From NCBI RefSeq assembly GCF_030689645.1, contig NZ_JAUYFU010000005.1, positions 1-64,000 on the forward strand: DNA of 64,000 bases. The letters run 5' to 3'. The position numbers were made by a program, and so were the translations under genes. The notes beneath the pieces are model-generated. The model saw only the letters and a program-made list of their open reading frames with translations, had not been told where the DNA came from and did no database searches. Position 1 is the stretch's first letter; the number at the start of each line of letters is the position of its first letter. This stretch comes from Humidesulfovibrio sp. Its GTDB lineage: Bacteria; Desulfobacterota; Desulfovibrionia; Desulfovibrionales; Desulfovibrionaceae. Positions 8,454 through 17,113 of this stretch are shown here, piece after piece.

Positions 8454-8591
8454 GTGCATTTCTCCTTTGTGGGCCAGATTTGGATTGCGGCCAGGAGACT
8501 CGCGTGGTAGAATATTGCCGCATTGACGTATTCCACTTGGGCCACGCTGTGTCCCAGCCGGGTGCCGAAGCCCACTTCGGTCACCTAAATC

Positions 8592-8626
8592 GAAAAAAGC
8601 CCAGACTGCAATCTGGGCTTTTTTCG
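8592..8626 (-). terminator. terminator of nrdGD
   Basis: AGCCCAGA and TCTGGGCT form a hairpin with a short loop, flanked by AAAAAA on the left and TTTTTT on the right, so it can work in both directions. It lies 25 bases after the nrdD stop on the - strand. Confidence 0.8.
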
Positions 8627-8651
8627 TTCCAGATTTTATAAATTTCGCACT

Positions 8652-10712
8652 CTACCTGTCGCAGCCGCACACGCCGGAGTAGACCACGCGGTCCACGTAC
8701 TCGGCCTGTTTGCCCTTGTTCCAGCGCGAAACCGGGCGGTAGTAGCCCACAATGCGCGTGTAGACCTCGGCATCTGCGCCGCAGGTGGGGCACTGCTCGT
8801 GCTCGCCGTGGATGTACCCGTGGTCCTTGCACACGCTGAACGTGGGCGTGATGGACAAGAACGGCAGCTTGGTGTTGCGGAAGCTCTTGACGATGAACTC
8901 GCGCAAGCTCGCCACATCGGCCACGCTCTCGCCCAGGAAGGTGTGGAACACCGTGCCGCCGGTGTACAGCGGCTGCAACTGGTCCTGATGCTCCAGGCAA
9001 GCCACAACATCCTCCGAGTGCCCCACGGGCAGGCAGGTGGAGTTGGTGTAATACGGCGTGCCGTTGCCGCTGGTGATGATGTCCGCATAAAGGTTGCGGT
9101 CGATCTTGGCCAGGCGGTAGCTGGTGCCTTCCGCCGGGGTGGCCTCCAGGTTGTACAGGGTGCCCGTCTCCTCCTGGAAGCGGCTGGTGACCTCGCGCAG
9201 GCGGTTCAGGGTGCGGCGCATGAGGCGCATGCCGTTCTCCGTCTCAATGCCCTTGCCGATGAGGTTCAGGCAGGCCTCGTGCCCGCCCAGCAGGCCGATG
9301 GTGGAGAAGTGGCCCCGGAAGCCCTGTTTGAGGTAGCGGCGCGTCCAGGGGAACATGCCGCGCTCCAGGTTTCCGGTGATGAGCTTGCGCTTGAACTCCA
9401 GGCAGTCCTTGGCCAGGGTGGCGTACTCCTCGACCAGGGTCAGAAACTCGTCCTCGCCCTGGGACAGGTAGGCCAGCTTGGGCAGGTTCAGGGTCACCAC
9501 GCCGATGGAGCCGGTGAGGTCGCCCGCGCCGAAAAGCCCGCCCACCTTGTTGCGCAGTTCGCGCAGGTCCATCTTCAGGCGGCAGCACATGCTGCGCACG
9601 TCCTCTGGCTGGAGGTCGGAATTGATGAAATTCTGGAAGTAGGGCGCGCCATACTTGGCCGTAAGCTTCAGAAGCAGCTCGCCGATCTCCGTCTCCCAGG
9701 GGAAGTCCTCGGTGACGTTGTACGTTGGGATGGGGAACGAGAAGATCTGCCCGGCGTAGTCGCCGTCCAGCATCACTTCGAGGAAGGCGCGGTTGAACAT
9801 CTCCATTTCCACGGCATACTCGCCGTAGGTGGAGTCTTGAAGCTTTCCGCCGATGATGACCGCTTCCTTGGCGATGTGCTTGGGAGGGGTCAGGTCAAGC
9901 GTCAGGTTGGTGAAGGGGCTCTGCCCACCCCAGCGACTGGTGGTGTTCAGGTTGAACACGAACTTCTGAACCGCCTGGCGCACCTTCTCGTAGGACAGGC
10001 CATCGTGCCGGATGAAGGGCGCGAGGTAGGTGTCCACGTTGTTGAAGGCCTGTGCGCCCGCCCATTCATTTTGCAGGGTGCCAAGAAAATTCACCATCTG
10101 GCCCAGGGCGGAGTCGAAATGCTTGGCCGGGCCAGCGCAGGAGCGGCCCTCAAGGTTGAAGCCCTCAAGGAGCAGGTCGCGCAGGCTCCAGCCCGCGCAG
10201 TAGCCGGCCAGGCCGAAGGACAGGTCGTGGATGTGGAAGTAGCCGTGCTCGTGGGCCTGGCGGACTTCCTCCGGGTATTTCTCCAGGGCGTAGCGCGCCT
10301 GCACGGTGCCCGAGAGGTGCAGCATGAGCCCCTGAAAGCTGTGGCTCATGTTGGAGTTCTCGGCCACGCGCCAGTCGCTCTTGTCCAGGTACTCGTCGAT
10401 GGTCTCCTTGATGTCCAAAAAGGCCTCCTGCTGATTGCGCAGCTGGCGGCGTTTCTCGCGGTACAGTATGTATTTGCGGGCGACGGCGAACTGGCGCATC
10501 TCCATGAGCACCAGCTCCACCATGTCCTGCACGTGCTCCTGCTCCGGGATGTCCACGTCAATGAGCTTGGCCTCCACCTTCTGGGCCAAGCGGCGTCCAA
10601 GAAGCGGATCCTTGATGCCGCTTGCGGAAAGGGCCTTGAAGATGGCCTTGGCGATGCGGTCAGTTGACCAGGTTTCCAGTCGTCCGTCGCGCTTCAGTAT
10701 CTGTGAGGGCAT
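8652..10712 (-). CDS. nrdD: anaerobic ribonucleoside-triphosphate reductase (class III)
   Basis: This 686-residue glycyl-radical enzyme reduces ribonucleotides to deoxyribonucleotides without oxygen. An N-terminal ATP-cone is visible (ILKRDGRLETWSTDRIAKAI at the start, with REKRRQLRNQ near 85). The body includes NTTSRWGGQSPFTNLT and the substrate-site region LNLIGKGIETENGMRL. The C-terminal zinc site uses VCKDHG and CPTCG, and the radical glycine is most likely in the following RIVGYYRPV; the protein ends GVCGCDR. The gene overlaps the upstream activase gene nrdG by 53 bases, so the two are translationally linked. Length and motifs fit a full, working enzyme and an anaerobic lifestyle. Confidence 0.95.
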   Translation of the reverse strand: MPSQILKRDGRLETWSTDRIAKAIFKALSASGIKDPLLGRRLAQKVEAKLIDVDIPEQEHVQDMVELVLMEMRQFAVARKYILYREKRRQLRNQQEAFLDIKETIDEYLDKSDWRVAENSNMSHSFQGLMLHLSGTVQARYALEKYPEEVRQAHEHGYFHIHDLSFGLAGYCAGWSLRDLLLEGFNLEGRSCAGPAKHFDSALGQMVNFLGTLQNEWAGAQAFNNVDTYLAPFIRHDGLSYEKVRQAVQKFVFNLNTTSRWGGQSPFTNLTLDLTPPKHIAKEAVIIGGKLQDSTYGEYAVEMEMFNRAFLEVMLDGDYAGQIFSFPIPTYNVTEDFPWETEIGELLLKLTAKYGAPYFQNFINSDLQPEDVRSMCCRLKMDLRELRNKVGGLFGAGDLTGSIGVVTLNLPKLAYLSQGEDEFLTLVEEYATLAKDCLEFKRKLITGNLERGMFPWTRRYLKQGFRGHFSTIGLLGGHEACLNLIGKGIETENGMRLMRRTLNRLREVTSRFQEETGTLYNLEATPAEGTSYRLAKIDRNLYADIITSGNGTPYYTNSTCLPVGHSEDVVACLEHQDQLQPLYTGGTVFHTFLGESVADVASLREFIVKSFRNTKLPFLSITPTFSVCKDHGYIHGEHEQCPTCGADAEVYTRIVGYYRPVSRWNKGKQAEYVDRVVYSGVCGCDR

Positions 10713-11334
10713 CGGGCCTCCTTGGCGGCTTGAAGTCTTGTGTGGTCAGGGAAAAACCGGCGGGCAGCATGCCGCGCACGGTGTCGATATCGTGCTCATC
10801 CAACAGCGGCACCTTGGTGGTGCGAAAAAAGAACGCCTCAGGCCGCTTCTCGGCCAAGGCGAAAATGCGCGAGAGATTGCGCCGCGCCGCGGCCTCGTCC
10901 ACTGCCCCGCCGGTGAGGGCCGGATATTTGGCAAAGGGGCCTTTCACGTCCACGGCGAACAGCGACACCAACCCCTCCTCCAGCATCAGCTCCACGGCTT
11001 CGGGCAGCATGGCGTTGGTGTCGAGCTTGATGGGCAGGCCTGAGACCGCCAGTTCATGCAGGATGGCCCCCACTCCGGGCACGCCGGTGGGCTCCCCGCC
11101 AGTCACCGTGACGCCAGAGAGCCAGCGTTTGCGTTTGGACAGAAAGGCACGCAACGTGGCCTGCGTGATGAGCGGCTGGCGCTCCATGTCCCAGGCCAGG
11201 CCCCCGTTGTGGCAGGTGGGACAACGCAGGTTGCAGCCGCCCAGAAACACCACGCAGCAAGGATGCCCCGGCCAGTCGCAGAGGCTCAGGGGCGTGAGGC
11301 CCCGCAGGTGATTCCAGGCGAGATCGGTGTTCAT
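10660..11334 (-). CDS. nrdG: anaerobic ribonucleotide reductase activating radical SAM protein
   Basis: This 224-residue radical SAM protein has the iron-sulfur motif CNLRCPTC (CxxxCxxC), preceded by LSLCDWPGHPCCVVFLGG and followed by VTVTGGEPTG, the GGEP SAM-binding motif. It belongs to the NrdG-like type often found in Desulfovibrio and produces the glycyl radical on NrdD. The ATG at 11334 is chosen because GGAG stands upstream; a TTG codon six codons earlier is possible but lacks a ribosome site. Its 3' end overlaps the first 53 bases of nrdD. Confidence 0.9.
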   Translation of the reverse strand: MNTDLAWNHLRGLTPLSLCDWPGHPCCVVFLGGCNLRCPTCHNGGLAWDMERQPLITQATLRAFLSKRKRWLSGVTVTGGEPTGVPGVGAILHELAVSGLPIKLDTNAMLPEAVELMLEEGLVSLFAVDVKGPFAKYPALTGGAVDEAAARRNLSRIFALAEKRPEAFFFRTTKVPLLDEHDIDTVRGMLPAGFSLTTQDFKPPRRPDALTDTEARRTTGNLVN

Positions 11335-11662
11335 GTTCGTTCGTTGCTCCAAAAAGATCTTCCGCGCGCAGCCGCCAAGACAGGGTCACGGGTGGCGTTT
11401 GGACAGCGGCGGCACGCGAGAATTGACATTACTCCAACAGCACTTTTCTGTACAGGCACCCATGGCACTTGACAGAAACACACTTGCTGTTTTTGGCTAT
11501 TATAGTCGTTTATTCCCGATTTTAGCATTTATTTTTTCGTTTTCCACAACTTTGGAACATTCTGCATGCCCATTGATTCATGCTTTTTTCTAGACATCGT
11601 GTAGAAGATTATTTCCGGCCTGCCCTTGCTGTTGTTTTCGACACGCGAGTTCTCAAGGATGC
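11335..11662. other. nrdG upstream region, AT-rich, with a -10 candidate
   Basis: This stretch holds no gene that I can support. On the - strand a perfect TATAAT lies at 11504-11499, but no good -35 stands 16-18 bases upstream of it. The AT-rich block around 11480-11600 is the likely shared promoter zone for nrdGD and the + strand relic. I did not find a convincing NrdR box pair or riboswitch fold. Confidence 0.35.
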
Positions 11663-12026
11663 ATGAAGAACCAACCGGAGGGACTGATCTCACTGCACCG
11701 CACGCCTCAACACCCCCGCGAAGAATCCTTGTCGCCAAGCACGCCGACACAAAAATCCGCCGAAAAGACCGGCCGACAGATGACGTCTTCGTCCAGATCC
11801 GCGACTCTAAGCGACCTGCCACCGCGCTTTCTTTGACGAGGATGGGCGCCTGCGAATACTGTCAGACCCAAGCTCCAAGAGCATCACAAACCAGGCACCG
11901 ATACGGGATGCGCTGTTCAATTTCGGGATGTTGCACCGCCACCACCGCCCTAGTCCCGCGCAATCCTTTCCGGAACAGGAAAACCCTGGTTCCCGGCACA
12001 CCCCTTGCACATCATTTGACGGGTAG
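11663..12026 (+). pseudogene. possible small gene split by a one-base frameshift
   Basis: An ATG with AAGGA five bases upstream opens a frame of 57 codons that ends LSDLPPRFL at a TGA (11834-11836). Removing one T from the CGCTTTCTTTGAC stretch near 11828 would join it to a second frame reading RFFDEDGRLRILSD onward to a stop at 12024-12026. The joined product would be about 120 residues, hydrophilic and Pro/Ser/Thr-rich in its first half. I recognise no family. It could be a broken gene, a sequencing error in a T run, or chance. Confidence 0.35.
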
Positions 12027-12061
12027 TTTCTGCCCAGGCCATCATTCTCAAGGGGTTCATC

Positions 12062-13189
12062 ATGCAAGACACAACGATCACACACATTTCCTTGAACGAA
12101 ACAGAGCCGTGCCGCGCCGCTGACGACTTCACCAACGACGCGAATACAGAAGTCCAGCGCCATTTGGCCGACCCGGCCTGGCTGGTGCGCGGCAACCCGG
12201 ACCACCCGGAGCACGATGCGCTGGGCCTTCGCAACCCCCAAGGAGTCCAACTGCCCGAACTGGCGATCATCGGCGGTTCGCAGGTGTACGGCGAAGGGCT
12301 TGCGCCCGGCCAAAGCTGGCCCGCAAAGCTGGGGCAGCGCATGGGCGGCGGCGTGCTCAATGCCGGCATGGCCGGATGGGGCAGCGTGCAGTACGCCATG
12401 GCGGGCGAAATGCTCACCGCTCTTGCACCGCGCCGCGTCATTATTTGCCTGACCCCGGCAAACGATCTCGCCAAGGCTTTCAACTGCGCCCGCGTGAGCA
12501 CTGCGCCACTGGCGCGCAGCTTCTTCGAACCTGCCTGGGTCAAGCTGCCGCAGCCGGACTATTCTGCACAGTTCAATGCTGGCCGTGCAGTCGATCAGCT
12601 TTCCGCAGAGAACCCCGCCCTTTCTCATGAAGACGTGCTGGCCCTGCTGGCCCAGCGCGGCGAATCCGACATCAACCCCTGCGTGCTCGACACCAGCCGG
12701 TTCTATCTGTCGGAACATACGCTGCTCGCCATGCAGGATCTTGAGCATCCGGCCATCGAGGCGGGGCTGAGCATCACCGCCAAGGCCCTTGCTCACCTGC
12801 AACGGTTGTCGGAAAAGCATTACTTCTCGCTTACCGCCCTGCTGCTGCCCAGCCGCGAATATCTGGTCTCCCAGCGTCTTGAGGAGGTCCAGGTGCGCGA
12901 CCGCGAATCCCTTGAACGCCTGGGCCTTGTGGAAGCGGCTGTGCTGGCGGAACTTCGCGCCTGCTGCGCTGCGCTGGGCATGCGCTGCTTCGACCTCACG
13001 GGCTTTCTCAAGGCCTTCGTGGGCAATCGCATCCACGTCCAGAACTCGCGCCAGGACCTGCTCTCGGCCAAGGGCTGCGAGCTTCTCGCCCGTTTCGTGC
13101 GCGAGCGCGTTCTGCCAGGGACCTTTGTGCGGGAACCGGCGCGGTCCGACATGGGCGCAGCCGTAGGCGGGATTTACCCGTCCTATTAG
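12062..13189 (+). CDS. SGNH/GDSL hydrolase-like protein
   Basis: This 375-residue protein shows the two N-terminal SGNH blocks: ELAIIGGSQVYGEG (about residues 65-78), where GGS takes the place of GDS, and GVLNAGMAGWGSVQYA (about 96-111), the Gly/Asn block. A later NxxxN-like stretch is LTPANDLAKAF. The last block has QDLLSAKGCELLARFV, where the usual catalytic D-x-x-H is not obvious. Such proteins act on ester or acetyl groups, often of surface sugars. No signal peptide is seen, so the protein is probably cytoplasmic. AAGGGG stands 6 bases before the ATG. Without the His it may be inactive or use another residue. Confidence 0.6.
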   Translation: MQDTTITHISLNETEPCRAADDFTNDANTEVQRHLADPAWLVRGNPDHPEHDALGLRNPQGVQLPELAIIGGSQVYGEGLAPGQSWPAKLGQRMGGGVLNAGMAGWGSVQYAMAGEMLTALAPRRVIICLTPANDLAKAFNCARVSTAPLARSFFEPAWVKLPQPDYSAQFNAGRAVDQLSAENPALSHEDVLALLAQRGESDINPCVLDTSRFYLSEHTLLAMQDLEHPAIEAGLSITAKALAHLQRLSEKHYFSLTALLLPSREYLVSQRLEEVQVRDRESLERLGLVEAAVLAELRACCAALGMRCFDLTGFLKAFVGNRIHVQNSRQDLLSAKGCELLARFVRERVLPGTFVREPARSDMGAAVGGIYPSY

Positions 13190-13230
13190 CACCAGAGCAG
13201 GCTGAACTGAAGCCAGCCCCCATGCCGAAC

Positions 13231-13270
13231 AATCAAAACGGGCCGCTCTCCCTGGTGGGAAGGCGGCCCG
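13231..13270 (-). terminator. terminator of the rplU-proB gene group
   Basis: CGGGCCGC at 13239-13246 pairs with GCGGCCCG at 13263-13270. Read on the - strand the stem is followed by TTTTGATT, so it ends transcription after proB. Confidence 0.7.
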
Positions 13271-13299
13271 CTTCGTTGCGTCGCTTGCGCGAATGCAAT

Positions 13300-14466
13300 T
13301 TAGAGCGCGGCGTCCAGAAGCAGATTGTCGCGGTGGATGGCCTCGACAAATGGCGCCTGACCCAGCACCTCAACCAACTCGCCGCTCTTGCGGCCCATGA
13401 TGCGGCGCATCTCTGCGGCGGAGTAGTTGGACAGGCCAACGCCCACAGTGACCCCGGCCTGGTCCACGATGCGCACCAGCGCACCGCGCGCGAAACGGCC
13501 CTCCACAGCGCGGATGCCCGCAGGCAGCAGGCTCTTGCCCTTGTCGCGCAGGGCGCATGCCGCGCCCGCGTCAACGCTCACGCTGCCCGCCGGGTTATCG
13601 TGGTAGGCCAGCCAAAATTTGCGGTGCGACACGGTGCGAGCAGATGGCAGCACCAGCGTGCCCAACTCCTCGCCGCGAAAGATGCGGTCAAGGGGGATGT
13701 CGTCCTTGCCGGAAACGATGAGTGTGGCCACACCCAGCTGTGCGGCGCGGCGCGCAGCGCGCAGCTTGGAGTACATGCCGCCGGAGCCCACGCTGGTCTT
13801 GCCGTCGCACATGACCTCGATATTCAGACCTTCGATGTCGTCGATGAGCGGCAGGCAGCAGGCGTCCGGGTGCTTGTCCGGGTTTTTGTCGAACACGCCG
13901 CCAGCACTGGTGACGTTGACGAACAAATCCGCGCCCACGAGGTCCACCATGAGGCTCGCCAGGGTGTCGTTGTCGCCGAACTCCAGCTCGGCCACGGCCA
14001 CGGTGTCGTTCTCGTTGACGATGGGGATGACGCCCCAGTCCAGCAGGCGCTGCATGGTGTTGCGGGCGTTGAGGAAACGTTTGCGGCTCTTGAGGTCTTC
14101 ACGCGTCAGCAGAAGCTGGGCCACGGTCTTGCCGAAGCGGCCAAATGCCTCGTCGTACTCATGCATGAGGCGGCTTTGACCAATGGCCGAAGCAGCCTGG
14201 CGGGCGGGGAGTTCGGAAAAGTCGATGGCTTCGGCCCCGGCGACGCTCTGGCGGATGCGCGTGCGGCCAGCGGCCACTGCGCCGGAGCTTACCAGCACCA
14301 CTTTGAGGCCGCGGTCATGCAGGACGGAAAGCTGATCCACCAGACGACCAACGGCGCGGGCATCAAGCCCGGTGCCGCACGTGAGCACCGCGCTGCCAAC
14401 CTTCACCACAATCGTGCGCGCGCGCGACAAGATGTCTGCGCGCAGCCCGCCTGCCGGAACGCTCAT
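13300..14466 (-). CDS. proB: glutamate 5-kinase
   Basis: This 388-residue kinase performs the first step of proline synthesis, glutamate plus ATP to glutamyl 5-phosphate. An amino-acid kinase domain fills about residues 10-265: VVKVGSAVLT at the nucleotide loop, VLVSSGAVAAG, the substrate block PIVNENDTVAV near 155-165, and GSGGMYSKLRAAR. A PUA domain follows at about 285-370 (GSVSVDAGAACALRDKGKSLLPAG). Its ATG overlaps the obg stop by four bases, so the two are translationally coupled. No proA follows. Confidence 0.95.
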   Translation of the reverse strand: MSVPAGGLRADILSRARTIVVKVGSAVLTCGTGLDARAVGRLVDQLSVLHDRGLKVVLVSSGAVAAGRTRIRQSVAGAEAIDFSELPARQAASAIGQSRLMHEYDEAFGRFGKTVAQLLLTREDLKSRKRFLNARNTMQRLLDWGVIPIVNENDTVAVAELEFGDNDTLASLMVDLVGADLFVNVTSAGGVFDKNPDKHPDACCLPLIDDIEGLNIEVMCDGKTSVGSGGMYSKLRAARRAAQLGVATLIVSGKDDIPLDRIFRGEELGTLVLPSARTVSHRKFWLAYHDNPAGSVSVDAGAACALRDKGKSLLPAGIRAVEGRFARGALVRIVDQAGVTVGVGLSNYSAAEMRRIMGRKSGELVEVLGQAPFVEAIHRDNLLLDAAL

Positions 14467-15581
14467 TCGCCCTCCTCGTCCGCGAAGCCTCCCGCAGATC
14501 GGCTGGCATCCTCGTGGAAGCCCTGGCCGTTCTCGTCGGCATCCGCCGCATCGTCCTTGTTTTTGGCTTCCTCAGCCGCGGCAGCCTCGTTGATGCGCCG
14601 CCACATTTCCGCCAGAAGCTCGGGCAGCCCCTGGCCCGTCAGGGCGGAGACGAACAGCACGTCCGCCGGAGCATTGCTGCGCAGGGCGGCCAGGCGCTCT
14701 GCTGGCAAGATGTCAATCTTGTTGATGACGCGGATCTGCGGCTTGTCGGCAAGCTCCGGATCAAAGGCGCGCAGTTCCTCGTCGAGCATGGCGTAGCCCG
14801 CAGCCGGATTTTCCGGGTCCGCGTCATCGCCGCTCAGAATGTGCACCAGAAAACGGGTGCGCTCCACATGCTTAAGGAATTTGTGCCCCAGTCCCAGGCC
14901 CTGGCTTGCGCCTTCAATCAGGCCGGGGATGTCGGCGATGATGAGGCGGCGGCCGTCCTCGCTCTCAACCACGCCCAAATTCGGGGTAAGCGTTGTGAAG
15001 GGATAGGAGGCGATCTTGGGCCGCGCCGCCGAAACAGCGGAAAGGAAGGTGGACTTGCCGGCGTTGGGCAGGCCAAGCAGCCCAGCGTCGGCGATGACCT
15101 TGAGCTCCAGGCGCAGGCGCTTCTCCTGACCGGGTTTGCCGGCCTCGGCCTTTTTGGGCGCGCGGTTCACCGAGCTTTTGAAATGCAGATTGCCGCGGCC
15201 GCCCTCGCCCCCGGGGCAGGCGATGAACTGCTGGCCCGCTCGGCGCAGGTCGGCAAGCAGGGTATAGCCCTCGCCGCCCTCGTTCTCCAGGAACACCTGG
15301 GTGCCGACGGGAACCTCGATGATCAGGTCCTCGCCGCCACGGCCATACTTGTCCTGGCTGCGGCCGATGTCGCCGTTCTCGGCCTCGAACAGGCGCTGGG
15401 CGCGGAAGTCGTAAAGGGTGAGCAGGCGCGGGCTGGCGCGGAAGACTACGTCTCCGCCCTTGCCGCCGTCGCCGCCGTCGGGACCGCCCTTGGGGACATT
15501 CTTGGCGCGCTTAAGTGAAGCGCTGCCATTGCCGCCCTTGCCGGAACGCACAGTGATGCTGGCTTCGTCAACGAATCGCAT
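14463..15581 (-). CDS. obgE: Obg/CgtA ribosome-assembly GTPase
   Basis: This 372-residue GTPase has the glycine-rich Obg domain at its start (SGKGGNGSASLKRAKNVPKG, then GPDGGDGGKGG) and a G domain with GLPNAGKST (G1), DIPGLIEGA (G3), NKID (G4) and VSALTGQG (G5). The C-terminus is acidic and low in complexity (AAAEEAKNKDDAADADENGQ) and replaces a longer OCT domain. Obg binds the large ribosomal subunit and links its maturation to growth. It follows rplU-rpmA, the usual order, but a terminator-like hairpin at 15602-15639 lies between rpmA and obg. Confidence 0.95.
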   Translation of the reverse strand: MRFVDEASITVRSGKGGNGSASLKRAKNVPKGGPDGGDGGKGGDVVFRASPRLLTLYDFRAQRLFEAENGDIGRSQDKYGRGGEDLIIEVPVGTQVFLENEGGEGYTLLADLRRAGQQFIACPGGEGGRGNLHFKSSVNRAPKKAEAGKPGQEKRLRLELKVIADAGLLGLPNAGKSTFLSAVSAARPKIASYPFTTLTPNLGVVESEDGRRLIIADIPGLIEGASQGLGLGHKFLKHVERTRFLVHILSGDDADPENPAAGYAMLDEELRAFDPELADKPQIRVINKIDILPAERLAALRSNAPADVLFVSALTGQGLPELLAEMWRRINEAAAAEEAKNKDDAADADENGQGFHEDASRSAGGFADEEGE

Positions 15582-15601
15582 GACGCCTTTTTCCCCAGAT
15601 A

Positions 15602-15639
15602 GAAAACGGGCAGGAGCTGCTCAAAGCCGCTCCTGCCCG
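15602..15639 (-). terminator. hairpin between rpmA and obg
   Basis: CGGGCAGGAGC and GCTCCTGCCCG form a perfect 11-pair stem. On the - strand it is followed by TTTTCT. It probably lowers expression of obg-proB relative to the ribosomal protein genes. Confidence 0.7.
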
Positions 15640-15669
15640 CGCTATGGTTCTTTCGTGGAGCCGCCTAGA

Positions 15670-15939
15670 CTAGGCGCTCACGGGCAGAATGTGGACCCGG
15701 GTCTTGACCTTGTTGTTGCGGGTGTACTTCTCGTACTTGACCTCGCCATCGACCAGGGCGAACAGAGTCCAGTCCTTGCCAACGCCGACATTCTTGCCGG
15801 GGTGGATGGACGTGCCGACCTGACGCACGAGGATGTTTCCGGCCAGCACCTGCTGACCGCCGTAACGCTTCACGCCACGGCGCTGTCCGGCGCTGTCGCG
15901 TCCGTTCCTGGAGCTGCCGCCTGCTTTCTTGTGAGCCAT
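15670..15939 (-). CDS. rpmA: 50S ribosomal protein L27
   Basis: This 89-residue protein begins [20 protein letters not shown], the classic L27 start without the cleavable N-terminal extension found in Firmicutes, and continues [21 protein letters not shown]27 sits near the peptidyl transferase centre. It lies 18 bases after rplU on the same strand, in the standard L21-L27-Obg order. Confidence 0.97.
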   Translation of the reverse strand: MAHKKAGGSSRNGRDSAGQRRGVKRYGGQQVLAGNILVRQVGTSIHPGKNVGVGKDWTLFALVDGEVKYEKYTRNNKVKTRVHILPVSA

Positions 15940-15957
15940 TGTATCCCTCCTTGCCCG

Positions 15958-16269
15958 CTAGGCCTGGATGGTTTTGACCTTAAGGCTGGTATAATCCTGC
16001 CGGTGGCCGGTCTTCTTATGGAAGTCGTTGCGGCGCTTCTTCTTGAAGATGATGATCTTCTCGCCACGGCCATGGCCCAGGACTTCACAGGCGACTTTGG
16101 CGCCGTCAAGGTAGGGGGCCCCGATCTTGGTCTGACCGCCATCGGCGATCAGAAGGACTTTGTCCAAGTTCAGCTCGGTGCCGGGCTCTGCCTGCAAAAG
16201 CTCCACCTTGAACTCGAGTCCCTGTTCCACGCGGTACTGCTTACCGCCGGTCTCGATAATTGCGAACAT
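15958..16269 (-). CDS. rplU: 50S ribosomal protein L21
   Basis: This 103-residue protein begins MFAIIETGGKQYRVEQGLEF and has the C-terminal signature KKKRRNDFHKKTGHRQ, both typical of L21. L21 binds 23S rRNA and is needed for L20 binding. The start is the ATG at 16269, preceded by GGAGG with an 8-base gap. It is the first gene of the rplU-rpmA-obg-proB group. Confidence 0.97.
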   Translation of the reverse strand: MFAIIETGGKQYRVEQGLEFKVELLQAEPGTELNLDKVLLIADGGQTKIGAPYLDGAKVACEVLGHGRGEKIIIFKKKRRNDFHKKTGHRQDYTSLKVKTIQA

Positions 16270-16299
16270 TGCGAATACCTCCATCGCGTAAGAGGCGAT

Positions 16300-16329
16300 C
16301 TCTTAGCTTGTTCAGCCCGGAGAAGTCAA
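16300..16329 (-). promoter_or_regulatory. candidate promoter of rplU
   Basis: On the - strand TTGACT (16329-16324) is followed after 18 bases by TAAGAG (16305-16300). The -35 matches well and the -10 only moderately. It would give a short leader before the L21 gene. Confidence 0.35.
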
Positions 16330-16372
16330 GCTCCGAGGTTCTCTTTTTTTTCGCCTCACACTCCCTATAACC

Positions 16373-17113
16373 TCATGCGCGAGCTAGCACAAGCACATCC
16401 ACACGCAGCGCCCCGGCGTTGAGCATGGCCCGCGCGCACTCCTCAAGCGTGGCCCCGGTGGTCATGATGTCATCAACGAGAAGGACGTTTCTGCCCGCCA
16501 GAAGCGGCCCGCTGGCGGCAAAGGCCCCCTTGATGTTCTCGGCCCTGGCCTCCCGCGCCAGCTCCATCTGCGGCGTGGTCCGCCGCACGCGGCAAAGCCC
16601 CTCCTGACGGATGGGCAAGGCGCGCCGCGCAGACAAGAGCCGGGCAACCTCAAGGCTCTGGTTGAACCCGCGCGCAAGCAGCCGCCGCGGATGCAGGGGC
16701 ACGGGCACGATCATGTCGCAGGCAGCGAGTTCGGGACTTGCGGCCAAGCCACGCTCGAACGTCTCCAGGGCAAATTCTTGCAAGCGTTGCCCGAAGTCCA
16801 GCCGGTCTTCAAACTTGTAGCCCAGGATCAAATCCTTGAGCGGTCCGGCGTATGGCCCGTAGACCAAGGTGCGATTCCAGGGGCGCGGCTTCTCGCGGCA
16901 GCGGCCGCAAAGAACCGGCACGTCCTGCGCACTGCCCGGATACTCTCCGCACCCGGGGCACGGCCCGCCGCCCAGCGGTGCGATTGCCGCCCGGCAGTCC
17001 GGGCACTGGCCGAGACCATCGGCTGTGATGCGCCCGCAACCAGGGCAACGCGTCTCGGCCAGGAGCGCGGTGCGCAGAACGCGCCCGGCCAGCCTCGCAA
17101 ACGCTTCACGCAC
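16373..17113 (-). CDS. ComF-family phosphoribosyltransferase-like protein
   Basis: Two N-terminal zinc-type Cys pairs (CPGCG and CPDC), then a second set (CPGCG and CGRC), precede a phosphoribosyltransferase-like domain with MIVPVPLHPRRLLARGFNQS and the PRPP-loop block NVLLVDDIMTTGATL. ComF proteins support DNA uptake and repair in competent bacteria; in others the role is unclear. The frame is open further upstream, but that part overlaps the preceding gene. I chose the GTG at 17113, which overlaps the upstream stop by a few bases and gives 246 residues, close to the family length. Confidence 0.85.
   Translation of the reverse strand: MREAFARLAGRVLRTALLAETRCPGCGRITADGLGQCPDCRAAIAPLGGGPCPGCGEYPGSAQDVPVLCGRCREKPRPWNRTLVYGPYAGPLKDLILGYKFEDRLDFGQRLQEFALETFERGLAASPELAACDMIVPVPLHPRRLLARGFNQSLEVARLLSARRALPIRQEGLCRVRRTTPQMELAREARAENIKGAFAASGPLLAGRNVLLVDDIMTTGATLEECARAMLNAGALRVDVLVLARA

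Noticed and set aside
8384..8584. 66-codon frame on the - strand beginning VTEVGFGTRLG
   Set aside because: Its first half looks somewhat protein-like, but it overlaps the 41-residue gene and has no clear ribosome site or recognised family; left unresolved.
11400..11600. Cobalamin riboswitch or NrdR boxes upstream of nrdDG
   Set aside because: Both are plausible at this operon, but no B12-box-like sequence or paired NrdR boxes could be seen by eye.
11626..12123. 165-codon frame on the + strand
   Set aside because: Its composition is unlike a protein and it conflicts with the better supported frame starting at 11663 and with the SGNH gene.
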